64,000 bases of DNA, taken from positions 42,673,835 to 42,737,834 of the forward strand of contig CP136066.1 in assembly GCA_032622095.1 (NCBI GenBank), read 5' to 3'. The stretch comes from Siphonodentalium dalli. Taxonomy: Eukaryota > Mollusca > Scaphopoda > Gadilida > Siphonodentaliidae. Under the pieces are notes generated by a model. That model was not told where the DNA came from. It searched no databases and saw only the letters and a program-made list of their open reading frames with translations. The position numbers and the translations under genes were made by a program. Below, piece by piece: positions 42,785-54,650 of this stretch (its first letter is position 1; each line of letters starts with the position of its first letter).

Positions 42785-43305
42785 ATTTATACAATCATGT
42801 CAAGTATATCAATATCTATACAATCATGCCAAGTATATCGATATCTATACAATCATGTATATCTACCGCCCCGCCCAACTTTGGTCAACATTTTCAACTG
42901 TTGGAAATTTCATGCCTGCGTGACAAAACTTTAGTTGGAAATTTTACACAACATATATAGGTTTAAATTGTTTCATTATTTGTTTTACCAACTGGTAAAT
43001 TGTGGGGAATTTGTTATTTTTAGACAAACTGTAGCATATATTTCTGCTTTTGGCAGGGGGTGGGGTCTTCCAGGATACAAGGTCCGGGTAGGTGGGTGGG
43101 TCTGAGCACTAATCGGATATTTTTTCCAATGTCATGTAAATATTTTTTCCAAATCCATGTTTAAAGATAAATTATGACAACTAAAATAATTTAAAATGTT
43201 CATGCTTATTTTTAAACTGGACCAAAATACTAGTAGAGTATAAATCAAGAGCAGGGGGCTGCTATTTTCAATATTGACCCAATATTTGTTCTTGTATAGC
43301 ATAAC
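42785..43305. repeat. 3' flank shared by array units
   Basis: Aligns with the regions after C, D and E ('ggtgggtgggtctgagc', 'ttgttct(t)gtatagcata'). Confidence 0.75.
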
Positions 43306-43731
43306 TAGCAGATTAGCCCGCCACTGGCGGGATTGGTCCCATGGCTTTGGTCGATCTATTAATTTTTTTAGTTTTTCAAGGTAACCCCGTACGTCGCTGC
43401 CATGCACCGCTGATGCCCGAAATATCGCCCAAGGTCATTTGCGGGTACCCATGTCAAGGTCATGTTGGGTGGACAAAATAACCCGACAAAAATATTTCCC
43501 GTCCCGAGTTGACGAATTTCACATCGATGTCACCGCTGACTACCGAGATATCACCCAAGGTCATTTGTGGGTACCAGTTTCAAGGTCAAGGTCACATCGG
43601 GCAGACAAACTGACCCGACGAAAATCTCCCCCGTCCCTTGGAACCCATAAGTACGAAATTTCGTCTCGATATCCCCAGTTTCCGATACGGTCAAATGCCG
43701 AATGTTTTCACTAAAGTAGATAAAAATATAG
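43306..43731. repeat. Unit-B insert: ~120-bp repeat with 'cccaaggtcattt'
   Basis: 'gaaatatcgcccaaggtcatttg(c/t)gggtacc' occurs twice (43417, 43547). Belongs to about 2 kb present only in unit B, absent at the matching place in D and E. Confidence 0.65.
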
Positions 43732-43880
43732 AATACACCCATAGTAGCCGAGAATAAAAAATATTCACCACGAGTGGTATTGTGGTTTTAACCACGAGCC
43801 TTTGGCGAGTGGTTAAAAACCACAATTCCACGAGTGGTGAATTTTTTTTATTCTCGGCTACTATATATATGGGTGTATTT
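43732..43880. repeat. Long hairpin H4 with GAGCCTTTGGCGAG centre
   Basis: Arms 'aatacacccatagtagccga'... and complement; centre 'ccacgagcctttggcgagtgg'. Confidence 0.85.
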
Positions 43881-44807
43881 TGTTTATACCATAATTATTA
43901 TTCTTCGGTCGCTTCGTAAATGTATTGCTACTCTGTTGGTGACTCTGTGACTGTTAACATGTATGTGCACCGAGTGACCCAAATATCTTAAGCTATCATG
44001 AATGTGGGTCACGCGTAGTAATACATATTTCTAGGAAATTCGGTGATCCGCCACTTTCTTGGGCATCAGTCAGCTGATGTGAATACACATGTGCGTTTGT
44101 TTTGTTTACATTTTCAACAGCTATCGCCGACCTGTATAAAATGTGTACTTTGTCGGTGCATGCACCTAGCATAAAACATCTTTAAACTAACTTTAATGTG
44201 TCATTTTTTGACAAGTAAACCCAGTAAATGGAATTGGTTAGTATATATCTCTGTGTTTAGACCACTTATCGCATTTCAGAGTGTTTTGAGTCGGAAAAAT
44301 TGTGTATTTACTTCGCGAAGCGGGCGTGACGAAAAATTGGGCTAAATTTCGACAGCGAGGTCACCAGAGGTCAAATGACGGGTCGTTCTACTATGGGTAT
44401 AAACTTTTAACACATAAAGTGCCGTTGAAACATTTACACAACAGTAGAAATTTATACCAATAGTAGGAATCGTTATACCCACAGTTGGGTGTAAAGATGA
44501 AATTTACAAAACAGGTGTTATACACACAGTAGCATAGCCAATTGTGGTATAAACGCTCTTTAATAGCGACGCCTCATATACAAACTCTCATTAATTAACA
44601 CGCCATTAACCCATAAATCCCCATTACGGTGGCAGTTGAAGGGTGAAGCAGTGCTCGGACGTTCTCAGAAGCGATGACACTTCCCGTGGCTTTTTACCCT
44701 TAGATAGGAAGTTTGGGGTCAATCGGTCGAGCCGTTCTCGAGTCTATAAAGGATATACACATATATATACGTATGTCTCAAAATATATAGTAGATAGAAG
44801 ATATCAT
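43881..44807. other. No gene recognised
   Basis: One AACGCTCTTTA motif at about 44550; otherwise nothing. Confidence 0.5.
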
Positions 44808-44811
44808 GTGC

Positions 44812-45374
44812 ATATGGAATCCTATTAGGGCCACTTGCTTATATCGCGCCGAAAGCGACAAAAAGTGCGCCATTAGTAACGCGCCGAAAGCGCCGAAAGC
44901 GCCGAAAGCGCCGAAAGCGACAAAATATGCGCCGTTACGGTGCACTATTTGTCGCTTTCGGCGCACTTTTTGTCGCTTTCGGCGCGCGCGCCGAAAGCGA
45001 CAAAATGTGCGATATTAGCGCATGTTTCGGCGCGCCGAAAGCGACAAAATGTGCGCCGTATAAACGGCGCACATTTTGTCGCTTTCGGCGCGTTACTAAT
45101 GGCGCACTTTTTGTCGCTTTCGGTGCGCGCCGAAAGCGCCATTAGGCATACTATTAGGTCCACTCCCTAATGGCGCGCGCCGGAAGCGACAAAAAGTGCG
45201 CCATTAGGGTATGTTTCGGCGCGCGCCGAAAGCGACAAAAAGTGCGCCGATCGGCGCACATTTTGTCGCTTTCGGCGCTTTCGGCGCTTTCGGCGCTTTC
45301 GGCGCATCGCGCCGAAAGCGACAAAAAGTGCGCCGAAAGCGCCATTAGCAAGTGGCCCTAATAGGATTCCATAT
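44812..45374. mobile_element. 563-bp element filled with GCGCCGAAAGCG palindromes
   Basis: Perfect 28-29 bp inverted ends starting ATATGGAATCCTATTAGGGC, with GTGC on each side (44808-44811, 45375-45378). The interior is almost entirely inverted and direct copies of GCGCCGAAAGCGACAAA and GTGCGCC, GC-rich in an AT-rich region. No coding; frames on both strands are by-products. Confidence 0.8.
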
Positions 45375-45379
45375 GTGCA

Positions 45380-47567
45380 TGGTGGGTCCCACTTTTTACG
45401 AGGAAATAAAATTCACTGAAAAAAAAAGCAATTCCATCAGTTCTCACAGGTTTTCATTGTTGTTTTTGACCTTCAATTATCCCTGTGATACCAACATCAG
45501 CTCATTTATTTCTCCTGGTGCATTAAATGGTATGAATGTTGAATGATATACAGATTTCCTGTATCATTGTCTGATGTTCATAATTGGGTAGATGGGTCCT
45601 TGGATTTCTGGGACCTACCGATATAACGAAAAGTTGAGTAATTGAACATAACATGCTGATTATTACAAAACAAGTATGAATCTTTGTGATGTAAACATTT
45701 TATTTCGGGATTACCCTTTCTGTCACATGCAGGGGCTTTCAGTGCGCTCCTCTGCCCCTCCCCTCCAAACCTGCACTGCCCTTATGCGTCGCCCTTATAT
45801 ACGCACACTATTATGTACCAGTATAGGTAGAGCGCATAATGGTAGTGCAGGTTGAGGGGGGGGGGGGGGGTCAGAGCATCTGCCATTTGCAAAGCATACA
45901 TGTATTTTGTCAGTGTGTTCTTCAATTAGTTGTTATTGGTTGATGAAACAGACTGCAGATGGAAAATTATATAATTAAAATAGGAACTTGGCGACTATAT
46001 ATCTGGTGATCTATATAGCCGGGGCAATTCACCTAATGAGAGAATACGTTGCTCTTAACACTTCTACGATACATATGTATACACATGTACCGATGCAGGT
46101 ACCCTATGGATATGGATGCGGTCAAAATCTTAGTTGATATGTTTCATGAGTATTTTGTGATTTTCTGATATTTCTGGTGCTTTTCGTTGAGCTTACATGA
46201 TTGGCATATTAAAATATTCCACAACCTTTATCTGCCTTATTTTCACCGTTTTTCATCAAACTTTGGGGATAGGTCCCCAATTTATCTTGAAAAAAAAAAC
46301 TTGTATTGGAGGGATGGGTGTCCGAGATCGGACTTGAAAAAACTTGCGTTCCCGGGGTGGTGGATCCAAAAAATAAAAAATAAAAAAAAGTTAACCTTGT
46401 ATTCTGGTGTTTTTCCTGACCGCCCCTGCTTGGTCAAATTTTGCTCTGAAATGGCTATCAGTTGGATATTTGTCAAACCTGGGGGGGGGGGGGTGTCAGG
46501 TTGGAACAGTTGCAAACTTGAGGTACTAGTTGGAAAGCTTCAACCCAAGATTTTACGGATAGCGAGAATGATGCATCATCCTGGGATGGAAATTATCCAA
46601 ACAAAATGCCACGTGGTTCGAGTCGCATGTATGCATTTACTATATATATGGGACATTGAGAGTGGGTTTATAAAACTTATTATAACTTTGCTAGTTTTCA
46701 TAGTTTTCGCGCGAAATCTGAAGCATGTACCAGGGATATATATACTCCTTCCAAACTGTTAAAAATAATTGTAATTACTCCCAGTATTTTTAATAATTTT
46801 ATGTGACTAAATAGTTGGAAAATTCAGAAAAATGCGCTAACTCCTTATACTTTCTTGCGGTGTTAAAATAAAAACCTGATAAAAATAGTTCTATTGCATG
46901 AGATTTTGTACACACATTTTCAGAGAATATATAGAGTAAACCACAGGTCTCTTGGGAAAATACTAAAATACCAATATAGACTATACCAGTGGCAAGGTTC
47001 AAAAGATCGATTTTGGCTAAATCCACAGCAACTTTCAAAACCCTAATGAAATCTAGAAATCTATTTCAGCCAAAATATACTTCGGTGTATCTTATTGGCA
47101 ACTCGAGATATCGGATCGGAAACTACCGAAATCTGCCGAAGAAATCGGGTCGTCATCTTCCCGGCCCTTTGACTTAGTTATAAAATCAATATTTTCGAGC
47201 AATAATTTGTCGCGATCGTGTAATTAATTCACGATGGCATCACCTATAAATACTCATATGTGTTCCGCGAGTCATGCCGAAGCCACCCTTACCTTTTTTA
47301 TTTCACCAAATGTATTTATGCTCGATTTTATCAACTTTTTTCATGAAACGAATTCCAAAACAAGACGAGTCTGCGACTAGCAGTATATTTTGAGCCGCTT
47401 GCTGATTGATTGACGATAATCCAGAGGAAAGAGTTTAATCTTGACCCGTGCATCCTTGTGTTACTTTCGCTTTCAAAATTTACTGCGATTCACAGACAGG
47501 TCTTGTTTTGGGAATTCGTTTGATGAATACAAAATTGGATACAAATACATCGGGTAAAATCAAAAAG
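45380..47567 (+). repeat. Array spacer S, copy 1
   Basis: About 2.2 kb that recurs at 52075-54240 and, shortened and rearranged, at 55690-57310. Homopolymer G runs at 45858 and 46482. A 191-codon frame at 46187-46762 exists here but is broken by frameshifts in the other copies, so I do not take it as a gene. Confidence 0.85.
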
Positions 47568-47728
47568 GTGTTATGTAATTAAACTGTTATCTTCTATCGC
47601 ATACATTTTTTATGTTTTATTTAATAAAACATTTGTTCTTGTTCCGTCACAATCTTGTATTTTTTTATTTATATATTTTTGAATTATTCAATGATTGTTC
47701 ATGCAGTATTTTGAGTTGACCCTGCAAT

Positions 47729-48105
47729 GCTTTCGCGAATTCACGACAAGTGTTGCGCATGTTTATATTTTCATCACGAGAGGGAACTATCAAAAGAGCG
47801 TAAATGTGAACCGAAAACATAATTAGCGGTCATTACTCACATCGTAATTAATAACTGAGTATAAATGAAAGCCGCCGAACAACAGATGTTGCCGGCTAAA
47901 TCCCGTTCGAGGAATAAGTCCCTAAAATAATCGGCTTAATCATCCAATCGGATTGTAAACAGCCGCGGGATACGACTGGACATGCCACGTTTATTAAATC
48001 CGTAAACTATATAACGGGAAATGTGCATGTTACCACCATTGCATATCGCTTATCTACGAACCAGTCTAAACCAGAAGCAGCCGACAGTTAGATTATCCTG
48101 CAGCC
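47729..48105 (+). promoter_or_regulatory. Conserved promoter block of gene C
   Basis: TATATAA at 48008-48014, 98 nt before the ATG; same motifs as A. Confidence 0.65.
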
Positions 48106-48456
48106 ATGGTCTGCAGCGTTCAAAGAAACACGAAGTCAAGATCTTGCAACACACTTCAGGAGGCAAACAGAAGGTTTCAAAGTTCTTGCGAACAGGTTAT
48201 CATCTTGAATAACAGATTGTGGAGTATGGAGGTACGCTACCAAAGAGCACAGTCGGGGCTGAAGAAAGGGTTTTATTACAACCTAAGAATGCGCATGGCG
48301 GTGCTGGAGGGTGTCCGGAACATGTACATCGAGTACGCCAAGATGAAGGATAATCAGATCGTTCACATGCAGATCCTCGAACGCGCCGTTATGGAAAGAT
48401 GTCCGGAGGACCGAGTCGTGGTGGAGCGAGTTCCAATGATCGAGAACGCAATGTGA
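48106..48456 (+). CDS. Family gene C (array copy 3)
   Basis: 116 residues, ATG in context GCAGCCATGG. Lacks one residue of the N-terminal basic stretch (RNTKSRS versus RNTRKSRS), shared with copies E and F (RNMKSRS), so C, E and F form a subgroup. Core intact, with KMKDNQIVHMQ in place of KRKANQIVHMR at the end of helix 2. One RVVVERV unit before PMIENAM. Confidence 0.85.
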   Translation: MVCSVQRNTKSRSCNTLQEANRRFQSSCEQVIILNNRLWSMEVRYQRAQSGLKKGFYYNLRMRMAVLEGVRNMYIEYAKMKDNQIVHMQILERAVMERCPEDRVVVERVPMIENAM

Positions 48457-48565
48457 ACAACGACGTCACTCCACAGGGAACCAGACCGAGAATGCCAAAC
48501 TGACGATGTGATGGTCTCAGGTCCACAATACAAACGAACGGACCTAATCGGTCCACAAAACAAAC

Positions 48566-48618
48566 GGTCCTTCTCAGGACCACAAAATGTTTAAAGAGAG
48601 CATCTGAAAATTGCTAGA
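48566..48618 (+). terminator. Histone-type 3' stem-loop and downstream element, gene C
   Basis: GGTCCTTCTCAGGACC at 48566-48581, 109 nt after the stop; TTTAAAGAGAGCATCTG starts about 10 nt later, then AAAATTGCTAG. Confidence 0.75.
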
Positions 48619-49425
48619 TCTATACAATCATGTCAAGTATAGCAGTATCTATACAATGATGTATACTACCGCCCCAACAACTTTGGTCAAATTTTCAACT
48701 GTTGGAAATTTCATGCCTGACAAAACATTAGTTGGAAATTTTAAGCCTCATTTTTAGGTTTAAATTGTTTCATTGTTTGATTTTCCAACTAGTAATTAGT
48801 ATATATAAGGGGTTTTTTGTTTTTAGACCAAACAGTAGCTCATTTTTCTGCTTTTGGCAAGGGGAGGGGGAGATCTTTAAACATAATCCAGGTTACAAGG
48901 TCTGATATAGGTGGGTGGGTCTGAGCTCTAATCCACCAAAAGTGGTGTACTGGATCGGAAAATATAATCTAGCATAACCATGTTTTCTATGGCGGAAACT
49001 AGGTCCAACTATGTCCAACTAGGTTCAAATGTGCACTGTGGCCATGCTTGTTGCGGCGTTTCATATATCATTATATACAATGGTCCTCAAAATCCGGTAC
49101 ACGTACATTCATGCTGAGTCTTCAAAGTTGCCAGCTTTCTCATTGTAATTGTGTCTTTGATCTCTACAGCTATATTTGATAACCGGACGTGCACTTGGTG
49201 CTGAACAAAATTAAACATCATCATTTAATCAGGAACATGTATATTTCACACAGATAATGGACAGAGGTCCGGATATGAAAACAACAACAACAATAACAAC
49301 AGTTGCTATTGATAGCTGCACTTAGAATAACGAATTATGACATCGACGTGTATGTGGTTACAACACAGAACATAATAATTATGACGCTGGCATCAAATGA
49401 TTAGCTCAACTCATATTGCAATACT
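48619..49425. other. 3' flank of gene C, then unique sequence
   Basis: Shared flank to about 48930, then unique AT-rich sequence with no gene. Confidence 0.5.
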
Positions 49426-49429
49426 CAAC

Positions 49430-49836
49430 ACCAGGTTAGCAACATCAGGTTAGCAACATCAGGTTAGCAACATCAGGTTAGCAACATCAGGTTAGCAACA
49501 CCAGGTTAGCAACATCAGGTTAGCAACACCAGGTTAGCAACATCAGGTTAGCAACACCAGGTTAGCAACACCAGGTTAGCAACATCAGGTTAGCAACATC
49601 AGGTTAGCAACATCAGGTTAGCAACATCAGGTTAGCAACATCAGGTTAGCAACATCAGGTTAGCAACATCAGGTTAGCAACACCAGGTTAGCAACATCAG
49701 GTTAACAACACCAGGTTAGCAACATCAGGTTAGCAACACCAGGTTAGCAACATCAGGTTAGCAACATCAGGTTAGCAACATCAGGTTAGCAACATCAGGT
49801 TAGCAACATCAGGTTAGCAACATCAGGTTAGCAACA
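49430..49836 (+). repeat. 14-bp minisatellite, about 29 units
   Basis: GTTAGCAACA(T/C)CAG repeated. The two unit variants occur in blocks (C-T-C-T-C twice, separated by runs of T units), suggesting block duplication. No spacers, so not a CRISPR. Confidence 0.95.
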
Positions 49837-50285
49837 TACGTTTGTAACCGTATCGTAAACAAAGAGACAAAATATACGTTACTTTATATCGCGAGCCGAA
49901 ATAGGGAAGCCTAAAAGTAATGAAGTTTTAGAACGAAATCCGCAATCGCGATGGACTAATTCGCGATGTGCTATATGTTACATTTGTATTTATTATATAT
50001 CTATAAATTATTTGTATTGACATTATGATTTATATTATTACACTATGGGTTATATTATTACATTATGATTTATATTATTATTTATGTGTACGGGGGATTT
50101 CATCTCTCTTTAATAATATGCTAGTTTTGACGAAAAGAGGGTAATTCATGTAAATAATTCTTGAATCTAAACCGGAGAAGTCAATTTATTTTGTACATGT
50201 ACTTGTTGGTGATAGTTCTTTTACTTACTTTACATTGAGTTCCTTTCAAGTTATAGTCTTTCCAGTGTAAACTCCACACAAGACA
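49837..50285. other. No gene recognised
   Basis: AT-rich with short 'attatgatttatattatta' repeats near 50020-50080. Confidence 0.5.
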
Positions 50286-50289
50286 TACC

Positions 50290-50640
50290 ACAGTATAATG
50301 GCGCATTCATAAAATTAAATGATAATCAAACGCTATTATTCTTATTGTAAAATAATGAATCAGAAACATGTAACATAATCTGCGACATGGTCCGGGAATT
50401 TGTCAAAGAACGGATAAGTTCACCTTACATCCTCATGGTATATGTTCTGTGTAAATTCTTATCTTACGGATTTCTTAATTATGTTGATATAGTTGTTTTT
50501 ATTGTGGCATCGCGGTCGCATGTGGACGTGTTATGTAATTAAACTGTTATCTTCTATCTTAATAATACATTTTTATGTTTTATTTTAATAAAACATTTGT
50601 TTTTGTTCCGTCACATCCTTTATTTTTGTTAAATAAAAAA
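50290..50640 (+). mobile_element. LINE ORF2 C-terminal remnant and 3' UTR upstream of gene D
   Basis: Matches 40080-40330 and 41660-41880, here uninterrupted, showing the ancestral left part of the duplicated unit. Confidence 0.6.
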
Positions 50641-50696
50641 TTTCAATTGTTCGATTTGTTTACAGTATTTTGAGTTAACATTGAGTTAACTATGGA

Positions 50697-51076
50697 ATGC
50701 TTTCGCGAATTCACGACAAGTATTGCACATGCTGTATTTCCACCAGGATTGCACTCAACCATCAAAATAGCGTAAACGTGAACCGAAAACATAATTAGTG
50801 GTGATTACTCGCATCGTAATTAATAACTGAGTATAATTGAAAGCCGCCGAACAACAGATGTTGCCGGCTGAAACCTGTTCGAAGGATAAGTCCCTAAATA
50901 ATCGGCTTAATCATCCAAGCGGATTGTAAACAGCCGCGGGATACGATAGGACATGCCACGTTCATTACATCCGTAAACTATATAACGGGAAACGTGCATG
51001 TTACCATCATTACATATCGCTTACATACGAACCAGTCTAAAACAGAAGCAGTCGACAGTTAGATTATCCTGCAGCT
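50697..51076 (+). promoter_or_regulatory. Conserved promoter block of gene D
   Basis: TATATAA at 50979-50985, 98 nt before the ATG. Confidence 0.65.
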
Positions 51077-51706
51077 ATGGTCTCTTGCGTTCAAAGAAAC
51101 ATGAGAAAGTCAAGATCTTGCAACACACTTCAGGAGGCAAACAGAAGGTTTCAAAGATCTTGCGAACAGGTTATTATCTTGAATAACAGATTATGGAGTA
51201 TGGAGGTCCGCTACCAAAGAACACAGTCGGGGCCGAAGAAAGGGTTTTATTACAACTTAAGAATGCGCATGGCGGTGCTGGAGGGTGTCCGGAACATGTA
51301 CATCGAGTACTCCAAGAGAAAGGCCAATCAGATCGTTCACATGCGGATCCTCGAACGCGCCGTTACTATGGAGAGAAGTCCGGAGGACCGAGTCGTGGTG
51401 GAGCGAGTTCCAAATGATCGAGAACGCACTCTGAACAATGACGTCACTCCATATATAGTGAACCAGACCGAGAATGCCAAACTGAAGATGTCATGGTCTC
51501 AGGTCCACAAAACAAACGAACGGACCTACTCGGGTCCACAAAACAAACGGTCCTTCTCAGGACCACAAAATGTTAAAAGAGAGCTTCTGAAAATTGCTAG
51601 ATCTGAACATTCATGCCAAGTATATCAATATATATACAATGATGTATATCTACCGCCCCGCCCAACTTTGGTCAAAATTTTCAACTATTGGAAATTTCAT
51701 GCCTGA
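51077..51706 (+). CDS. Family gene D, frameshifted C-terminus (possible pseudogene)
   Basis: The core is intact (RRFQRSCEQVIILNNRLWSM, VLEGVRNMYIEYSKRKANQI), with a 3-bp insertion adding T in 'AVTMERSPEDR'. Near codon 114 a one-base insertion (gttccaaatgatcg versus gttccgatgatcg) shifts the frame, the normal PMIENAL stop is lost, and the frame stays open to 51706 for 209 residues. That stop lies about 140 nt beyond the histone-type stem-loop at 51549, so an mRNA ended at the stem-loop would have no stop. Either a pseudogene or a copy with a polyadenylated longer form; I favour a pseudogene. Confidence 0.6.
   Translation: MVSCVQRNMRKSRSCNTLQEANRRFQRSCEQVIILNNRLWSMEVRYQRTQSGPKKGFYYNLRMRMAVLEGVRNMYIEYSKRKANQIVHMRILERAVTMERSPEDRVVVERVPNDRERTLNNDVTPYIVNQTENAKLKMSWSQVHKTNERTYSGPQNKRSFSGPQNVKRELLKIARSEHSCQVYQYIYNDVYLPPRPTLVKIFNYWKFHA
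51549..51602 (+). terminator. Histone-type 3' stem-loop and downstream element, copy D
   Basis: GGTCCTTCTCAGGACC at 51549-51564; then TTAAAAGAGAGCTTCTG (one extra A) and AAAATTGCTAG. Confidence 0.7.
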
Positions 51707-52074
51707 CAAAATATTAGTTGGAAATTTCACACCACATATATAGGTTCAAATTGTTTCATTGTTTGATTTTCCAACTAGTAATTTGTTGTTTTTAGACCAA
51801 GAGTAGCATATTTTTCTGCTTTTGACAAGGGGGGAGGTGTCTTCTGAAAATTCCAGGATACAATGTCCGGGTGGGTGGGTGGGTCTGAGCGCGAATCGGC
51901 TATTTTTCCAATGTCATCACTGATATCATGTAAAAAAAACATTCAAAATCATGACAACTAAATTAATTTTAAATGTTCGGCTTATTTTAAAACTGGTCTA
52001 AAATAGAGCATTAATCAAGAGAATGGGGCTCCTAGTTTGAATATTTGTTCTTTTATAGCATAATGTTATGGATT
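51603..52074. repeat. 3' flank shared by array units
   Basis: Same as 42785-43305, running directly into spacer S without the 2-kb insert of unit B. Confidence 0.75.
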
Positions 52075-52258
52075 GGGTCCCACTTTTTACGAGGAAAAAA
52101 TTGCACTGAAAAAAAAGGCAATTCCATTAGTTCTCACAGGTGTTCATTGTTGTTTTTGACCTTCAATTATCCCTGTGATGCCAACATCAGCTCATTTAAT
52201 TTTCCTGGTGCTTTAAATGCATGGTATGAATGTTGAATGATATACAGATTTCCTGTAT

Positions 52259-52294
<36 letters not shown>

Positions 52295-54240
52295 TTCAAC
52301 ATTGGGTAGATGGGGCCTTGGATTTCTGGGACCTACCGATATAACGAAAAGCTGAGTAATTGAAAATAACATGCTAATTATTACAAAACAAGTATTCATC
52401 TCTGTGATGTAAACATTTTATTTCGGTATTACCCTTTCTGCCACATGCAGGGGCTTTCAGTGCGCTCCTCTCAAAACCTGCACTGCCCTTATGCACCGCC
52501 TTTATATATATATATACGCATGCTTTACGTCGTGGCAGTATACACTATTATGTACCAGTAGGAAGAGCGCATAATGGCAGTGTAGGTTGAGGGGGGGGGG
52601 GGGTGTCAGAGCATCTGCCATTTGCAAAGCATACATATATTTTGTCAGTGTGTTCTTCAATTAGTTGTTATTGGTTAATGAAACAGACTGCAGATGGAAA
52701 ATTATATTATTAAAATAGGAACTTGGCGACTATATATCTGGTGATCTATATAGCCGGGGCAATTCACATAATGAGAGAATACGCTGCTCTTAACACTTCT
52801 ACGATGCATATGTATACACATGTACCGATGCAGGTTACCTATGGATATGGATGCTGTCAAAACCTTATTTGACAAGTTTCATGAGTATTTTGTGATTTTG
52901 TGATATTTCTGGTGCTTTTCGTTGAGCTTACATGATTGGCATATTAAAATATTCCACAACCTTTGTCTGCCTTATTTTCACCGTTTTTCATCAAACTTTG
53001 GGGATGGGTCCCCAATTTTCCTTGATAAAAAAAAACGTGTGTTGGAGGGGTGTGTGTCCGAGATCGGACTGGAAAAAACTTGCGTTTCTGGGGTGTTGGG
53101 TTCCAAAAATTAAAAAAATTAACCTCGCATTCTGGTGTTTTTTCCTGACCGTCCCTCCTTTTGGTCAACATTTTGGTATGAAATGGCCATCAGTTGGAAA
53201 TTTGTCAACCCTGGTGGGGGGGGGGGGGGGGGGTCAGATTGGAACAGTTGCAACACGTGAGGTACTAGTTGGAAAGCTTCAACCCAAGATTTTACGGATA
53301 GCGAGAATGATGCATCATCCTGGGATGGAAATCATCCAAACAAATATGCCACGTGGTTCGAGTCGCATGTATGCATTTACTATATATATGGGACATTGAG
53401 AGTGGGTTTATAAAACTTATTATAACTTTGCTAGTTTTCAGAGTTTTCGCACGAAATCTGAAGCATGTACCAGGGATATATATACTCCTTCCAAACTGAT
53501 AAAAATAATTGTAATTACTCCCAGTATTTTTAATAATTTTATGTGACTAAATAGTTGGAAAATTCAGAAAACTGCGCTAACTCCTTATACTTTCCTGCGG
53601 TGTTAAAATAAAAAAACTGATAAAAATAGTCCTATTGCATTCGATTTTGTACACACATTTTCAGAGAATATATAGAGTAAACCACAGGTCTCTTGGGAAA
53701 ATACTTAAATACCAATATAGACAATACCAGTGGCAAGGTTCAAAAGATCGATTTTGGCTAAATCCACAGCAACTTTCAAAACCGTAATGAAATCTAGAAA
53801 TCTATTTCAGCCAAAATATACTTCGGTGTGTCTTATTGGCAACTCGAGATATCGTATCGGAAACTACCGAAATCTGCCGAAGAAATCGGGTCGTCATCTT
53901 CCCGGTCCTTTGACTTAGTTATAAAATCAATATTTTCGAGCAATAATTTGTCGCGAGGGTGTAATTAAATCACGATGGCATCACCTATAAATGCTCATAT
54001 GTGTTCCGCGAGTCATGCCGAAGCCACCCTTACCTTTTTTATTTCACCAGATGTATTTATGCTCGATTTTTTCAACTTTTTTCATCAAACGAATTCCAAA
54101 ACAAGACGAGTCTGCGACTAGCAGTATATTTTGAGCCGCTTGCTGATTGATTGACGATGATCCAGAGGAAAGAGTATAACCTTGACCCGTGCATCCTTGT
54201 GTTACTTTCGCTTTCAAAAATTACTGCGATTCGCAGACAG
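52075..54240 (+). repeat. Array spacer S, copy 2
   Basis: Close copy of 45380-47567 with an (AT)n run at 52264-52290 and a G run at 53215-53232. The 45380 copy's long frame is broken here. Confidence 0.85.
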
Positions 54241-54271
54241 GTCTTTTGAGTTAACATTGAGTGACCATGCA

Positions 54272-54650
54272 ATGCTTTCGCGAATTCACGACAAGTGTTG
54301 CTCATGTTTATATTTTCATCACGAGAGGGAACTATCAAAAGAGCGTAAACGTGAACCGAAAACATAATTAGCGGTCATTACTCACATCGTAATTTATAAC
54401 TGAGTATAAACGAAAGCCGCCGAACAACAGATGTTGCCGGCTAAATCCCGTTCGAGGAATAAGTCCCTAAAATAATCGGCTTAATCATCCAATCGGATTG
54501 TAAACAGCCGCGGGATACGACTGGACATGCCACGTTTATTAAATCCGTAAACTATATAACGGGAAATGTGCATGTTACCATCATTGCATATCGCTTACCT
54601 ACGAACCAGTCTAAATCAGAAGCAGCCGACAGTTATATTATCCTGCAGCC
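54272..54650 (+). promoter_or_regulatory. Conserved promoter block of gene E
   Basis: TATATAA at 54553-54559, 98 nt before the ATG. The spacer joins the promoter directly at about 54244; the LINE-tail segment found in C and F is deleted. Confidence 0.65.

Noticed and set aside
44643-45361. Frames rich in APKAPK and RFRRA
   Set aside because: By-product of the GCGCCGAAAGCG palindrome element.
46187-46762. 191-codon open frame in spacer S
   Set aside because: The near-identical spacers at 52.9 kb and 56.0 kb break the frame by indels, and the frame runs through homopolymer G and A tracts.
49430-49836. CRISPR-like regular array
   Set aside because: Units are contiguous 14-mers without spacers in a eukaryotic context; it is a minisatellite.
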